From Candidatus Tayloriibacteriota bacterium (GTDB taxonomy: Bacteria; Patescibacteriota; Minisyncoccia; Phycocordibacterales; PALSA-1337): a stretch of 7,657 nt of DNA. The stretch spans positions 1 through 7,657 of the forward strand of contig JAHFMB010000045.1 of assembly GCA_023269245.1 (NCBI GenBank), read 5' to 3'. The notes beneath the pieces are model-generated. The model ran no database searches, was not told the origin of the DNA, and worked only from the letters and a program-made list of their open reading frames with translations. The position numbers and the translations under genes are program-made. Shown piece after piece: positions 1 to 4,953 of this stretch (position 1 is the stretch's first letter; each line of letters begins with the position of its first letter).

Positions 1-177
1 CACCCGTTTCTTGTACTGCTCTCGGTCCTGGGTGGTTTGATAACCTTCGGCATTGTTGGTCTGGTCCTGGGTCCAGTGATTCTTGTTGTGCTGTTTACCC
101 TGCTTGAACTCTACAAAACATCTTTTACAGATATACCAACAGATCAAGAAACCAATAATGACTCGGTAATTCACTAA
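1..177 (+). CDS. AI-2E/PerM family membrane protein, C-terminal end only
   Basis: Partial gene: the reading frame is open from base 1 and ends in TAA at 175-177, giving the last 58 residues. The visible part has a long hydrophobic stretch containing GIVGLVLGPVIL followed by VVLFTLLELYK, then a short polar tail. The pattern 'G-hydrophobic-G-x-hydrophobic-GPV' close to the C-terminus is typical of the last transmembrane helices of the AI-2E exporter/PerM family (PF01594), multi-pass inner-membrane proteins whose true substrates are mostly unknown. The stop codon lies only 2 nt before the obg start, so the two genes are almost certainly co-transcribed. The family call rests on this short tail, so it is moderately secure. 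Transporter function cannot be judged here. Confidence 0.65.
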   Translation, partial: HPFLVLLSVLGGLITFGIVGLVLGPVILVVLFTLLELYKTSFTDIPTDQETNNDSVIH

Positions 178-179
178 CT

Positions 180-1148
180 ATGGCTTTTATTGATGAATTA
201 CAGTTCCATGCGAAAGCAGGCGACGGTGGCACCGGCGTTGTCCGTTGGCGCCACGAAAAAGGCAAGGAGTTTGCGGGTGCAGCTGGGGGCAATGGAGGTC
301 CTGGTGGTGATGTGTATGTTCGTGCAGTCCGTGATATCAATATTCTTGCACGTCACAAATCAGTAAAGCAGTTCAAGGCAACGGACGGAGTAGATGGTGC
401 AAATTGGAGTATGCAAGGTAAGGCTGGGGAAGACAAATACATCGATTTACCTATTGGTTCCATCGTGACCAACCTCTCGTCGGGCCGCGTTGTTGAGCTT
501 ATCGAAGATGGCCAAGTTTCCAAGATTCTTCATGGTGGACGCGGCGGTCTCGGCAATGAGCACTTTAAAGCCTCAACCAATGTTAAACCAGAGCAATCTA
601 CCGACGGTATGACAGGAGATGAGGCTGATTTTAAGGTTGACCTGAACCTGATTGCTGACGCGGGCCTTATTGGTTTGCCAAATGCAGGCAAATCGAGCCT
701 GTTGAATGCGCTGACCGCGGCACATGCGAAGGTCGGTAGTTACGCCTTTACCACACTTGATCCAAATCTTGGTGCTCTTCGAGGCGGTTACATATTGGCA
801 GACATTCCCGGTCTTATCGAGGGAGCTTCAGAAGGTAAGGGTCTGGGACACAAATTCTTGCGCCATGTGAAGCGCACAAAGGTCTTGCTCCATTTGGTCT
901 CTCTCGAGAATGAAGATATCAAAGAAGCGTATCTCACTGTGCGTCGCGAATTGGAAAAATACGGGGAGGGGCTTCCCGACAAGAAAGAGGTTATTATTTT
1001 GACCAAGACAGATATGGTTGATGAAAAAAAGATTAAGGCTGCTCACAAGGCTCTCAAGAAATACGGAGATGATATCCTCGTGGTGACTGTGCTTGATGAC
1101 GCTTCGATAAAGAAATTGGGTGAGGAATTGGTGAAGAGGTTCAAGTAA
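180..1148 (+). CDS. obg: Obg-family GTPase (ObgE/CgtA), compact form
   Basis: 322 residues. The N-terminal glycine-rich Obg fold covers about residues 1-158 (FIDELQFHAKAGDGG at the start, GGNGGPGGDVYVRA near 37-49, GGRGGLGN at 119-126). The G domain follows: P-loop GLPNAGKS at 165-172, switch I YAFTT at 188-192, DIPG at 208-211, then the Obg-specific EGASEGKGLGHKFLRH, and the base-recognition motif TKTD at 275-278. Obg proteins bind the 50S ribosomal subunit and act in late ribosome assembly and stress signalling. Two features are unusual. The protein ends right after the G domain with no C-terminal OCT-like domain, and the G5 'SA' motif is not recognisable in VVTVLDDAS (301-309). The start is set by the conserved MxFIDE N-terminus. 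There is no clear ribosome binding site, and translation may be coupled to the upstream gene, which ends 2 nt earlier. Confidence 0.95.
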   Translation: MAFIDELQFHAKAGDGGTGVVRWRHEKGKEFAGAAGGNGGPGGDVYVRAVRDINILARHKSVKQFKATDGVDGANWSMQGKAGEDKYIDLPIGSIVTNLSSGRVVELIEDGQVSKILHGGRGGLGNEHFKASTNVKPEQSTDGMTGDEADFKVDLNLIADAGLIGLPNAGKSSLLNALTAAHAKVGSYAFTTLDPNLGALRGGYILADIPGLIEGASEGKGLGHKFLRHVKRTKVLLHLVSLENEDIKEAYLTVRRELEKYGEGLPDKKEVIILTKTDMVDEKKIKAAHKALKKYGDDILVVTVLDDASIKKLGEELVKRFK

Positions 1149-1153
1149 AACAA

Positions 1154-1186
1154 AAATTACAAACTTCAAAACGCAAACTACAAAAA
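1154..1186 (+). repeat. Left arm of the 33-bp perfect inverted repeat
   Basis: The sequence starts AAATTACAAACTTC and ends CAAACTACAAAAA. Read as reverse complement it is identical over all 33 positions to 1604-1636. The match stops at 1153 and 1187. Internally it is made of degenerate, roughly 12-nt units of the ACAAACT / GCAAACT / AAAACT type, continuing to about 1192. It lies 5 nt after the obg stop and 15 nt beyond the stop of the four-helix-bundle gene. Confidence 0.95.
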
Positions 1187-1201
1187 CTACAAGATTTAAA
1201 G

Positions 1202-1558
1202 TCAATTCTTGCGGGTATTGCGTAGCATGGAGCCAAAGATCATTATAAGCTCCGAACATTCACGAATTAGTTTCTGTCGAGGTTCCTCATCATCGGTATC
1301 AATAAGATTAAGCCAGTATTTTGTTTCCCGCGCTTCCTTACAAGAAATTCTTATATGCATAATAAAATCCTTTTTACCTAGGGATTCATTTGCCTCAATA
1401 TAGTTTGCCCCAATAGAACCAGCTGAGCGAATGAGCTGTTTTGCGAATTCTATATTCGGTAAAGTTCTGGGCAATTTCTGTATAAAGATTTTTATCAATT
1501 TTGTGAATTCTAACGTTCTATTTTCTAGATCAAATATTGGTCTGGTTGTTGTATTCAT
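1202..1558 (-). CDS. Four-helix-bundle protein (S23 / 23S rRNA intervening-sequence protein family)
   Basis: 118 residues, all-alpha in appearance. Diagnostic stretches are FDLENRTLEFTKLIKIFIQ near the N-terminus, LPRTLPNIEFAKQLIRSAGS, then IGANYIEANESLGKKDF and ARETKYWLNLI. This is the classic signature of the family first seen encoded inside 23S rRNA intervening sequences (PF05635/TIGR02436), a relative of the Avd accessory protein of diversity-generating retroelements. These proteins form pentameric barrels with basic surfaces and are thought to bind nucleic acid. The biochemical role is unsettled. The gene reads in the same direction as gatB and starts 79 nt beyond its stop, inside the 33-bp inverted repeat. 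The ATG is preceded by TTTAATATACAAAT with no ribosome binding site. Length is normal for the family and nothing looks broken. The family call is firm and the function open. Confidence 0.93.
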   Translation of the reverse strand: MNTTTRPIFDLENRTLEFTKLIKIFIQKLPRTLPNIEFAKQLIRSAGSIGANYIEANESLGKKDFIMHIRISCKEARETKYWLNLIDTDDEEPRQKLIRECSELIMIFGSMLRNTRKN

Positions 1559-1570
1559 ATTTGTATATTA

Positions 1571-1622
1571 AAAACGCAAACCATTGGAACTCGTTATTGT
1601 TCCTTTTTGTAGTTTGCGTTTT
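1571..1622 (-). repeat. Nested hairpin in the leader of the four-helix-bundle gene
   Basis: An 11-bp perfect inverted repeat, 1571-1581 (AAAACGCAAAC) against 1612-1622 (GTTTGCGTTTT), encloses a second 5-bp repeat, GGAAC 1586-1590 against GTTCC 1599-1603. On the minus-strand transcript this gives a two-stem hairpin 13 nt upstream of the ATG at 1558. Its outer stem shares bases with the right arm of the 33-bp repeat, so this local fold and the long-range 33-bp pairing cannot exist in the same molecule. Confidence 0.75.
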
Positions 1623-1636
1623 GAAGTTTGTAATTT
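1604..1636 (-). repeat. Right arm of the 33-bp perfect inverted repeat
   Basis: Reverse complement of 1154-1186 without a mismatch. It begins at the base immediately after the gatB stop codon on the minus strand (the stop occupies 1639-1637). In a gatB read-through transcript it would form the 5' side of a 33-bp stem with a 417-nt loop that holds the four-helix-bundle gene. Confidence 0.95.
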
Positions 1637-3097
1637 CTAGTGCAATTTCTCCAACAATATCTTCTTAACCACCTCAGGATTGCCTGCACCTTTAGTGGCC
1701 TTCATAGCCTGGCCAGTCAAAAACTGCAGGGAAGCGAGCTTGCCAGCCTTGTATTCAGTGACAGCTTTTTGGTTGTCGGCCAGGACCTTTTCAATAATAG
1801 GAACAAGGTCGGAAGCGTCGCTTTTCTGGATGAGGCCGTGTTTATCTGCCAGATTCTTTGGGGAAGCGCCCTTTTCCTTGAACATAATACCCAAAATATC
1901 CTTCGCACCTCGTGAATTGACTTCGCCTGCCGCGATAAGGCTGATAAGTTCGGCGAACTGAGCAGGGGAGATGGTCGTAATATAGGCTGACCAAGTGTCC
2001 CCATGCTCTTTCTTGAGAATACCAAGATAATCTGTAAGGAAGTAGTTGATAGTAAGACGTACCGTCTTCTCATCCTGTGTGGCCAGTTTGGTCAGTATAT
2101 TCTCAAAGTATTTCGTCAGAATACCCATGTCATCATCGACAAACACCGCAACCTCTTTGTCCGTCATCGCATACTCCTTCTTGTATCGTTCACGCTTCAC
2201 CCATGGCGATTCCGGCAACTCTTTTTTGAGTGTCTCAACCGAAAAGGCAGCAAGCTCTGAAAGTTTCAGCTTCGGTATATCAGGATCAGGGAAGTAGCGG
2301 TAGTCATGCGAACTCTCTTTTGTTCGTTGTGAATATGTTTCGTTGGCACCATCATCCCAACCACGTGTCTCCTGGATAATCTTCTCGCCCGATTCGAGCA
2401 TGGCAGTCTGACGTTCAATCTCAAACTCTATGGCACGCTCAACAGCGCGGAATGAGTTGAGGTTTTTGACTTCGGTCTTTGTTCCGAACTTGCCGGCGGC
2501 TGTATCAGCAGGGGAGGCCACAGAAATGTTTGCTTCGACACGCATCTCACCTTTTTCCATGTTTGCCTCGCCGGCACCGAGATAACGGAGGAGTAGCTGA
2601 AGTTCTTTTGCAAAACGAACGGCGGTCGCCGCATCATGAATCACTGGCTTGGTCACCAGCTCCATGAGCGGAACACCAGCGCGATTGAAATTGACCAAGC
2701 TCTTGTGATGCGTGTCGTGAGTTGACTGTGCAGTATCTTCTTCAAGATGGATGCGCTCAAGTGCAACTCCGGCAAGTTCACCACCGGAGACGAGAGGGTA
2801 CTTGTACTGGCTGATCTGGTAGCCTTTTGGAATGTCTGGATAAAAATAATTTTTGCGATCCCATTCGGTAAAGTCGGCGAGGGTACCATTGACCGCAACA
2901 CCCATCTTGAGCACGTGCTCGATAGCCTTCATGTTGAGAACGGGGAGTGTGCCCGGATTGCCCAAACAAATCGGACAGACATTTGCATTCGGTTTTTCTT
3001 CGTCAGGATCATTCTTGCAGGCGCAAAACATTTTCGAAGCAGTTTTGAGCTCCGCGTGAATTTCCAAACCGATTGTAGGGATGTATGCTTGTTCCAT
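1637..3097 (-). CDS. gatB: Asp/Glu-tRNA(Asn/Gln) amidotransferase subunit B
   Basis: 486 residues, about normal for GatB. Within the GatCAB complex this subunit recognises mischarged Glu-tRNA(Gln) or Asp-tRNA(Asn), activates it with ATP and receives ammonia from GatA to yield Gln- or Asn-tRNA. Family signatures are IGLEIHAEL (9-17), a probable zinc site C25-x-C27 with C41-P-I-C44, RKNYFYPDIPKGYQISQ (81-97), HLEEDTAQS (117-125), NFNRAGVPLMELVTKP (136-151) and MEKGEMRVEANIS (180-192). The C-terminal third is the helical plus YqeY-like tail that contacts the tRNA. The start gives the conserved N-terminus, and only a weak GAAG lies upstream. gatA and gatC are not in the window. The gene has its own candidate promoter but could also be read through from the HTH gene 96 nt upstream. 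The stop codon touches the inverted repeat of the neighbouring insert. Confidence 0.97.
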   Translation of the reverse strand: MEQAYIPTIGLEIHAELKTASKMFCACKNDPDEEKPNANVCPICLGNPGTLPVLNMKAIEHVLKMGVAVNGTLADFTEWDRKNYFYPDIPKGYQISQYKYPLVSGGELAGVALERIHLEEDTAQSTHDTHHKSLVNFNRAGVPLMELVTKPVIHDAATAVRFAKELQLLLRYLGAGEANMEKGEMRVEANISVASPADTAAGKFGTKTEVKNLNSFRAVERAIEFEIERQTAMLESGEKIIQETRGWDDGANETYSQRTKESSHDYRYFPDPDIPKLKLSELAAFSVETLKKELPESPWVKRERYKKEYAMTDKEVAVFVDDDMGILTKYFENILTKLATQDEKTVRLTINYFLTDYLGILKKEHGDTWSAYITTISPAQFAELISLIAAGEVNSRGAKDILGIMFKEKGASPKNLADKHGLIQKSDASDLVPIIEKVLADNQKAVTEYKAGKLASLQFLTGQAMKATKGAGNPEVVKKILLEKLH

Positions 3098-3120
3098 AAT
3101 ATCGCTTCACTAATTACTCA

Positions 3121-3149
3121 AGTTTACAGGTATTTCGGTGCTTCGACAA
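3121..3149 (-). promoter_or_regulatory. Candidate promoter for gatB
   Basis: On the minus strand TTGTCG (3149-3144) and TAAACT (3126-3121) are separated by exactly 17 nt. Each matches four of six consensus positions. The predicted start of transcription, near 3114, leaves a leader of about 17 nt before the gatB ATG. The spacing and location are right, but the boxes are only moderate. Confidence 0.45.
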
Positions 3150-3193
3150 TCTCACCAAACCCCTATTTTATTGCTTAAAAATATTCTGGTAAC

Positions 3194-3442
3194 CTAGGCT
3201 TCGAGGTGCTGTACCACAAGTTTGCGAACCTGCTTCTTGTTGGGGCGCTTACCCTTGCTGGCCTCAATCTCCATAAGCAGTTTCTCAATGTCTGCCAGCT
3301 TGTATACTCGGTAGTTATTGATCGGGTGCCTAGATGCCTCAAACTTGCCACTGTTGTCCCAGTTCCTCAATGTCAGTGGGGTAACACCAAGAATCTTGGC
3401 TGCCTGCTGTATGGTTATAAGTTTTATGTTGGTTATGTCCAT
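3194..3442 (-). CDS. Small MerR/excisionase-like HTH DNA-binding protein
   Basis: 82 residues. After a short lead, residues 9-28 (ITIQQAAKILGVTPLTLRNW) form a winged-helix type HTH of the MerR/HTH_17 class, and SRHPINNYRVYKLADIEKLL (38-57) is the wing plus the helix that normally follows it. The tail (58-82) is lysine-rich and ends in a short helix. There is no effector or recombinase domain, so it is either a stand-alone regulator or an excisionase-like accessory protein. No integrase is nearby. The promoter upstream is flanked by two matching 15-bp palindromes, which suggests autoregulation (inference). There is no recognisable ribosome binding site before the ATG. The stop lies 96 nt before gatB on the same strand, so partial co-transcription with gatB is possible. 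Confidence 0.85.
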   Translation of the reverse strand: MDITNIKLITIQQAAKILGVTPLTLRNWDNSGKFEASRHPINNYRVYKLADIEKLLMEIEASKGKRPNKKQVRKLVVQHLEA

Positions 3443-3455
3443 AGATTTAATAGAT

Positions 3456-3470
3456 TAGTAAACCTTACTA
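3456..3470. promoter_or_regulatory. Palindrome TAGTAA-ACC-TTACTA, candidate operator 1
   Basis: A perfect 6+6-bp palindrome with a 3-nt centre, overlapping the expected transcription start (about 3467) of the small HTH gene. It shares the nine-base core TAAACCTTA with the second palindrome at 3516-3530 read on the other strand. That position would suit a repressor site. Confidence 0.5.
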
Positions 3471-3473
3471 TAC

Positions 3474-3502
3474 ATTATAAATTAAGTAGTAGCATATAGC
3501 AA
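3474..3502 (-). promoter_or_regulatory. Promoter of the small HTH gene
   Basis: On the minus strand a perfect TATAAT (3479-3474) lies 17 nt downstream of TTGCTA (3502-3497, four of six consensus positions). Transcription would start near 3467, giving a leader of about 25 nt. This is the best sigma-70 type promoter in the window and is bracketed by two palindromes. Confidence 0.65.
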
Positions 3503-3515
3503 TAAATATCAATAT

Positions 3516-3530
3516 TTATAAGGTTTATAA
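3516..3530. promoter_or_regulatory. Palindrome TTATAA-GGT-TTATAA, candidate operator 2
   Basis: A perfect 6+6-bp palindrome with a 3-nt centre, just upstream of the -35 box of the small HTH gene. On the minus strand it reads TTATAAACCTTATAA, agreeing with palindrome 1 at 11 of 15 positions, with the four differences placed symmetrically. The two centres are 60 bp apart. Confidence 0.5.
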
Positions 3531-3776
3531 TGTTTAAAGATAAGAAAGTTATGTAATAAATAAAAAGTTTTAAAATGGCTCAAAATGAATTTCGTTTTTC
3601 GGTGATTTTTTAGAAAAAAATTCATTTTTCTCAAAAAAGACGGTACTTAGGTCGTTCCAAACCGAAATCGGGGCCATTTTTTGCTACTTTCTAACTGAAA
3701 ATATAATACCATTTTTTTGAGATCTATGTGTCAGTTGTCCACAGAATTTTTACGGATTTTTTTGGATGAAAGTCAG

Positions 3777-3788
3777 TTATAATTATAA
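3777..3788 (+). promoter_or_regulatory. -10-like box within a 12-bp palindrome
   Basis: TTATAATTATAA is a perfect palindrome and contains a consensus TATAAT at 3778-3783, which would start transcription near 3790, only about 8 nt before the ATG at 3798. No good -35 hexamer sits at 16-18 nt (17 nt gives GATTTT), so the promoter would be weak or activator-dependent, and the mRNA nearly leaderless. Confidence 0.4.
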
Positions 3789-3797
3789 ACGAGACAC

Positions 3798-4859
3798 ATG
3801 AAACATAGCGTTATTTTTCAAGGCAAAAAATACATCTCGTCTAAACGAGCTTCCAAAGTCTCGGATTATTCTTCTGACTACATCGGACAGCTTTGTCGAG
3901 CCGGAAAATTGGAGGGAAAAATGTTTGGACATACATGGTTCGTAACTGAGGAGTCTTTGTTCGCTCATCAGGCTATTTCAGCCTCTGCTGAATCTTTCAA
4001 AAATAGGGCATTGAACTTCAAGAAACCCGCAGCTAGTAAAACGGGTCCAGAAGATGATAGCTCAGCTGACGAAATCGGCAGGATTTCAGCCCGACGTGCT
4101 GCAGAGATTTCTGGATACTCGGCGGATTATGTAGGACAGCTTTGTCGCTCGGGAAAACTCGATGCAAAAATGATCGGTCATACGTGGTTTGTGACGGAGC
4201 AGTCAGTCTTTGCTCATATGCGCAAGATTGAACAAGAGCAACGTGAAGCAGAATTCCGCAAACTTTCCCGTCAGTCATCATTTGCAACCGCTACATCAGC
4301 AACTAAACTCGGAGTTCGTTCTCCGTATCCAGTTGCCTCACGATCATCGATTCGTGCAGCTGCGGCCAATGAAGGAGTTACGCACCCGATTCGCACAGGT
4401 ATTTTTGCCGTCGTATTTTTGGCGATATTCGTTTTTGCAGCTTCGATGACGATCTCATACATTGGCGGAGCAGGTAACGTCGCGGTTAACAATTCATCTG
4501 TTGCGGGAGTATATTCGACGGCCCAGGCTATCGTTGCTTTTTTTGAACGACAGTACAATGCGGTTGTTGCCAGAATTATCAAGAGTCGCGATCTGACCGT
4601 CCGTACAACCGATCCGATTTCGGTTCAGGGTACCGAGTACGGCATGGTAGTGGCGCCGTCGACCGGTGACCCAACACAAGATGCCGCCCGCACAGAACAG
4701 CTTCGCGCGACGTTCTCTGATGATGTTGCTGTTCATCCGGATCAGAGTGGTACTGCCGGCGTGATTACTCCTGTTTTCCGCAAGTCGAACGGAAAAGATT
4801 TTATGTACGTATTAGTACCAGTTAAATCCGGCGATAAAGCCACGAGCAATCCGCCGTGA
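3798..4859 (+). CDS. Membrane-anchored regulator-like protein with two tandem HTH domains
   Basis: 353 residues. Two homologous HTH domains lie at residues 12-57 and 95-140. Both follow the pattern ISx+RAxxxSxYSxDYxGQLCRxGKL, then GHTWFVTExSxFAH, so they arose by internal duplication. They resemble the MerR/excisionase-type HTH common in Patescibacteria. A charged linker (141-160), which may form a coiled coil, and a Ser/Ala-rich stretch lead to a single transmembrane helix at about 201-222. The remaining 130 residues face outward and include a predicted beta-rich end. No signal peptide is seen, so the HTH half should be cytoplasmic. The likely role, by inference, is a one-component sensor that carries an outer-surface signal to DNA. 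Its position directly upstream of four exported-protein genes suggests they are its targets. The only two cysteines, 33 and 115, occupy equivalent positions in the two HTH units. The outer domain is not recognised. Confidence 0.85.
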   Translation: MKHSVIFQGKKYISSKRASKVSDYSSDYIGQLCRAGKLEGKMFGHTWFVTEESLFAHQAISASAESFKNRALNFKKPAASKTGPEDDSSADEIGRISARRAAEISGYSADYVGQLCRSGKLDAKMIGHTWFVTEQSVFAHMRKIEQEQREAEFRKLSRQSSFATATSATKLGVRSPYPVASRSSIRAAAANEGVTHPIRTGIFAVVFLAIFVFAASMTISYIGGAGNVAVNNSSVAGVYSTAQAIVAFFERQYNAVVARIIKSRDLTVRTTDPISVQGTEYGMVVAPSTGDPTQDAARTEQLRATFSDDVAVHPDQSGTAGVITPVFRKSNGKDFMYVLVPVKSGDKATSNPP

Positions 4860-4886
4860 TTTCGTGTTAGTGGAGTGAGCCTTATT

Positions 4887-4921
4887 CGAAGGGTTCAGTC
4901 CACTGAAACGAATGTTTCAGT
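4887..4921 (+). promoter_or_regulatory. 13-bp direct repeat, candidate operator of the surface-protein genes
   Basis: CGAAGGGTTCAGT (4887-4899) and CGAATGTTTCAGT (4909-4921) agree at 11 of 13 positions with a 22-bp period, close to two helical turns. Between them an inverted ACTGAA (4902-4907) forms the palindrome TTCAGT-CC-ACTGAA (4894-4907). The site lies 33 nt before the next gene and 28 nt after the tandem-HTH gene, so binding by that protein is an attractive inference. Confidence 0.4.
4902..4921 (+). repeat. Hairpin with 8-bp perfect stem and 4-nt loop
   Basis: ACTGAAAC (4902-4909), loop GAAT, GTTTCAGT (4914-4921). It overlaps the direct repeat. No run of T follows, so it is not a standard intrinsic terminator. 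It could act in the leader RNA of the downstream genes, protect the 3' end of the upstream message, or simply reflect an operator palindrome. Confidence 0.55.
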
Positions 4922-4953
4922 TAGGTCGAATATTATTAACGTAAAAAAATTAT

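Larger units (their letters stand above)
1149..1636 (-). mobile_element. IVS-like insert: four-helix-bundle gene framed by a 33-bp inverted repeat
   Basis: A 488-nt segment exactly fills the gap between two convergent stop codons (obg TAA at 1146-1148, gatB TAG at 1639-1637). It contains one gene for an S23/IVP-type four-helix-bundle protein, and its ends are a perfect 33-bp inverted repeat, the right arm directly abutting the gatB stop. In 23S rRNA intervening sequences the same protein family is encoded in a loop closed by long complementary ends that RNase III processes. The organisation here matches that pattern, but outside an rRNA. No transposase or integrase is present, so any movement would need functions in trans. 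Seen: the repeat and the gene. Known: the association of this protein family with rRNA intervening sequences. Inferred: that the whole unit is, or was, mobile. Confidence 0.5.
3443..3797. other. AT-rich divergent regulatory region with phased A/T tracts
   Basis: 355 nt between two divergently read genes for DNA-binding proteins. I find no credible gene in either strand, only short open stretches. It contains the HTH-gene promoter with two palindromes (3456-3530), runs of A or T from 3562 to 3638 spaced about 10 bp apart, a split inverted repeat AAAATGGC 3572-3579 / GCCATTTT 3673-3680 with ATTTCG 3589-3594 / CGAAAT 3663-3668 inside it, a local repeat AAAATGAA 3582-3589 / TTCATTTT 3621-3628, and a -10-like box just before the rightward gene. 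Whether any of it is transcribed as a structured leader cannot be told from the sequence alone. Confidence 0.7.

Noticed and set aside
828..1259. 143-codon open frame on the minus strand across the end of obg
   Set aside because: It lies antisense to the conserved obg sequence and overlaps the four-helix-bundle gene in another frame. It shows no recognisable protein features, so it is a shadow frame.
1154..1636. The 33-bp inverted repeat read as a bidirectional terminator for obg and gatB
   Set aside because: The arms are 417 nt apart with a gene between them, so they cannot form a quick intrinsic terminator stem. The association with an IVS-type gene explains them better.
2747..3178. 143-codon open frame on the plus strand over the start of gatB
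   Set aside because: Antisense to the most conserved part of GatB; the product has no recognisable features and no plausible start context.
3194..3442. Excisionase of an integrated element
   Set aside because: The fold would fit, but no integrase, attachment-site repeats or phage genes are visible near it. A stand-alone regulator is the simpler reading.
3572..3680. Possible structured RNA closed by AAAATGGC/GCCATTTT
   Set aside because: The pairings are short, interrupted and AT-rich, and match no RNA family I recognise. Recorded in the intergenic entry but not called as an RNA gene.
3735..3743. TTGTCCACA, one mismatch from a DnaA box (TTATNCACA)
   Set aside because: A single isolated copy; no cluster of boxes, no dnaA/dnaN neighbours, and chance occurrence in an AT-rich region is likely. 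Not evidence for an origin.
4902..4921. Hairpin after the tandem-HTH gene as a Rho-independent terminator
   Set aside because: The stem is AT-rich and is followed by TTAGGTCGAA rather than a T run. Kept only as a hairpin/operator candidate.
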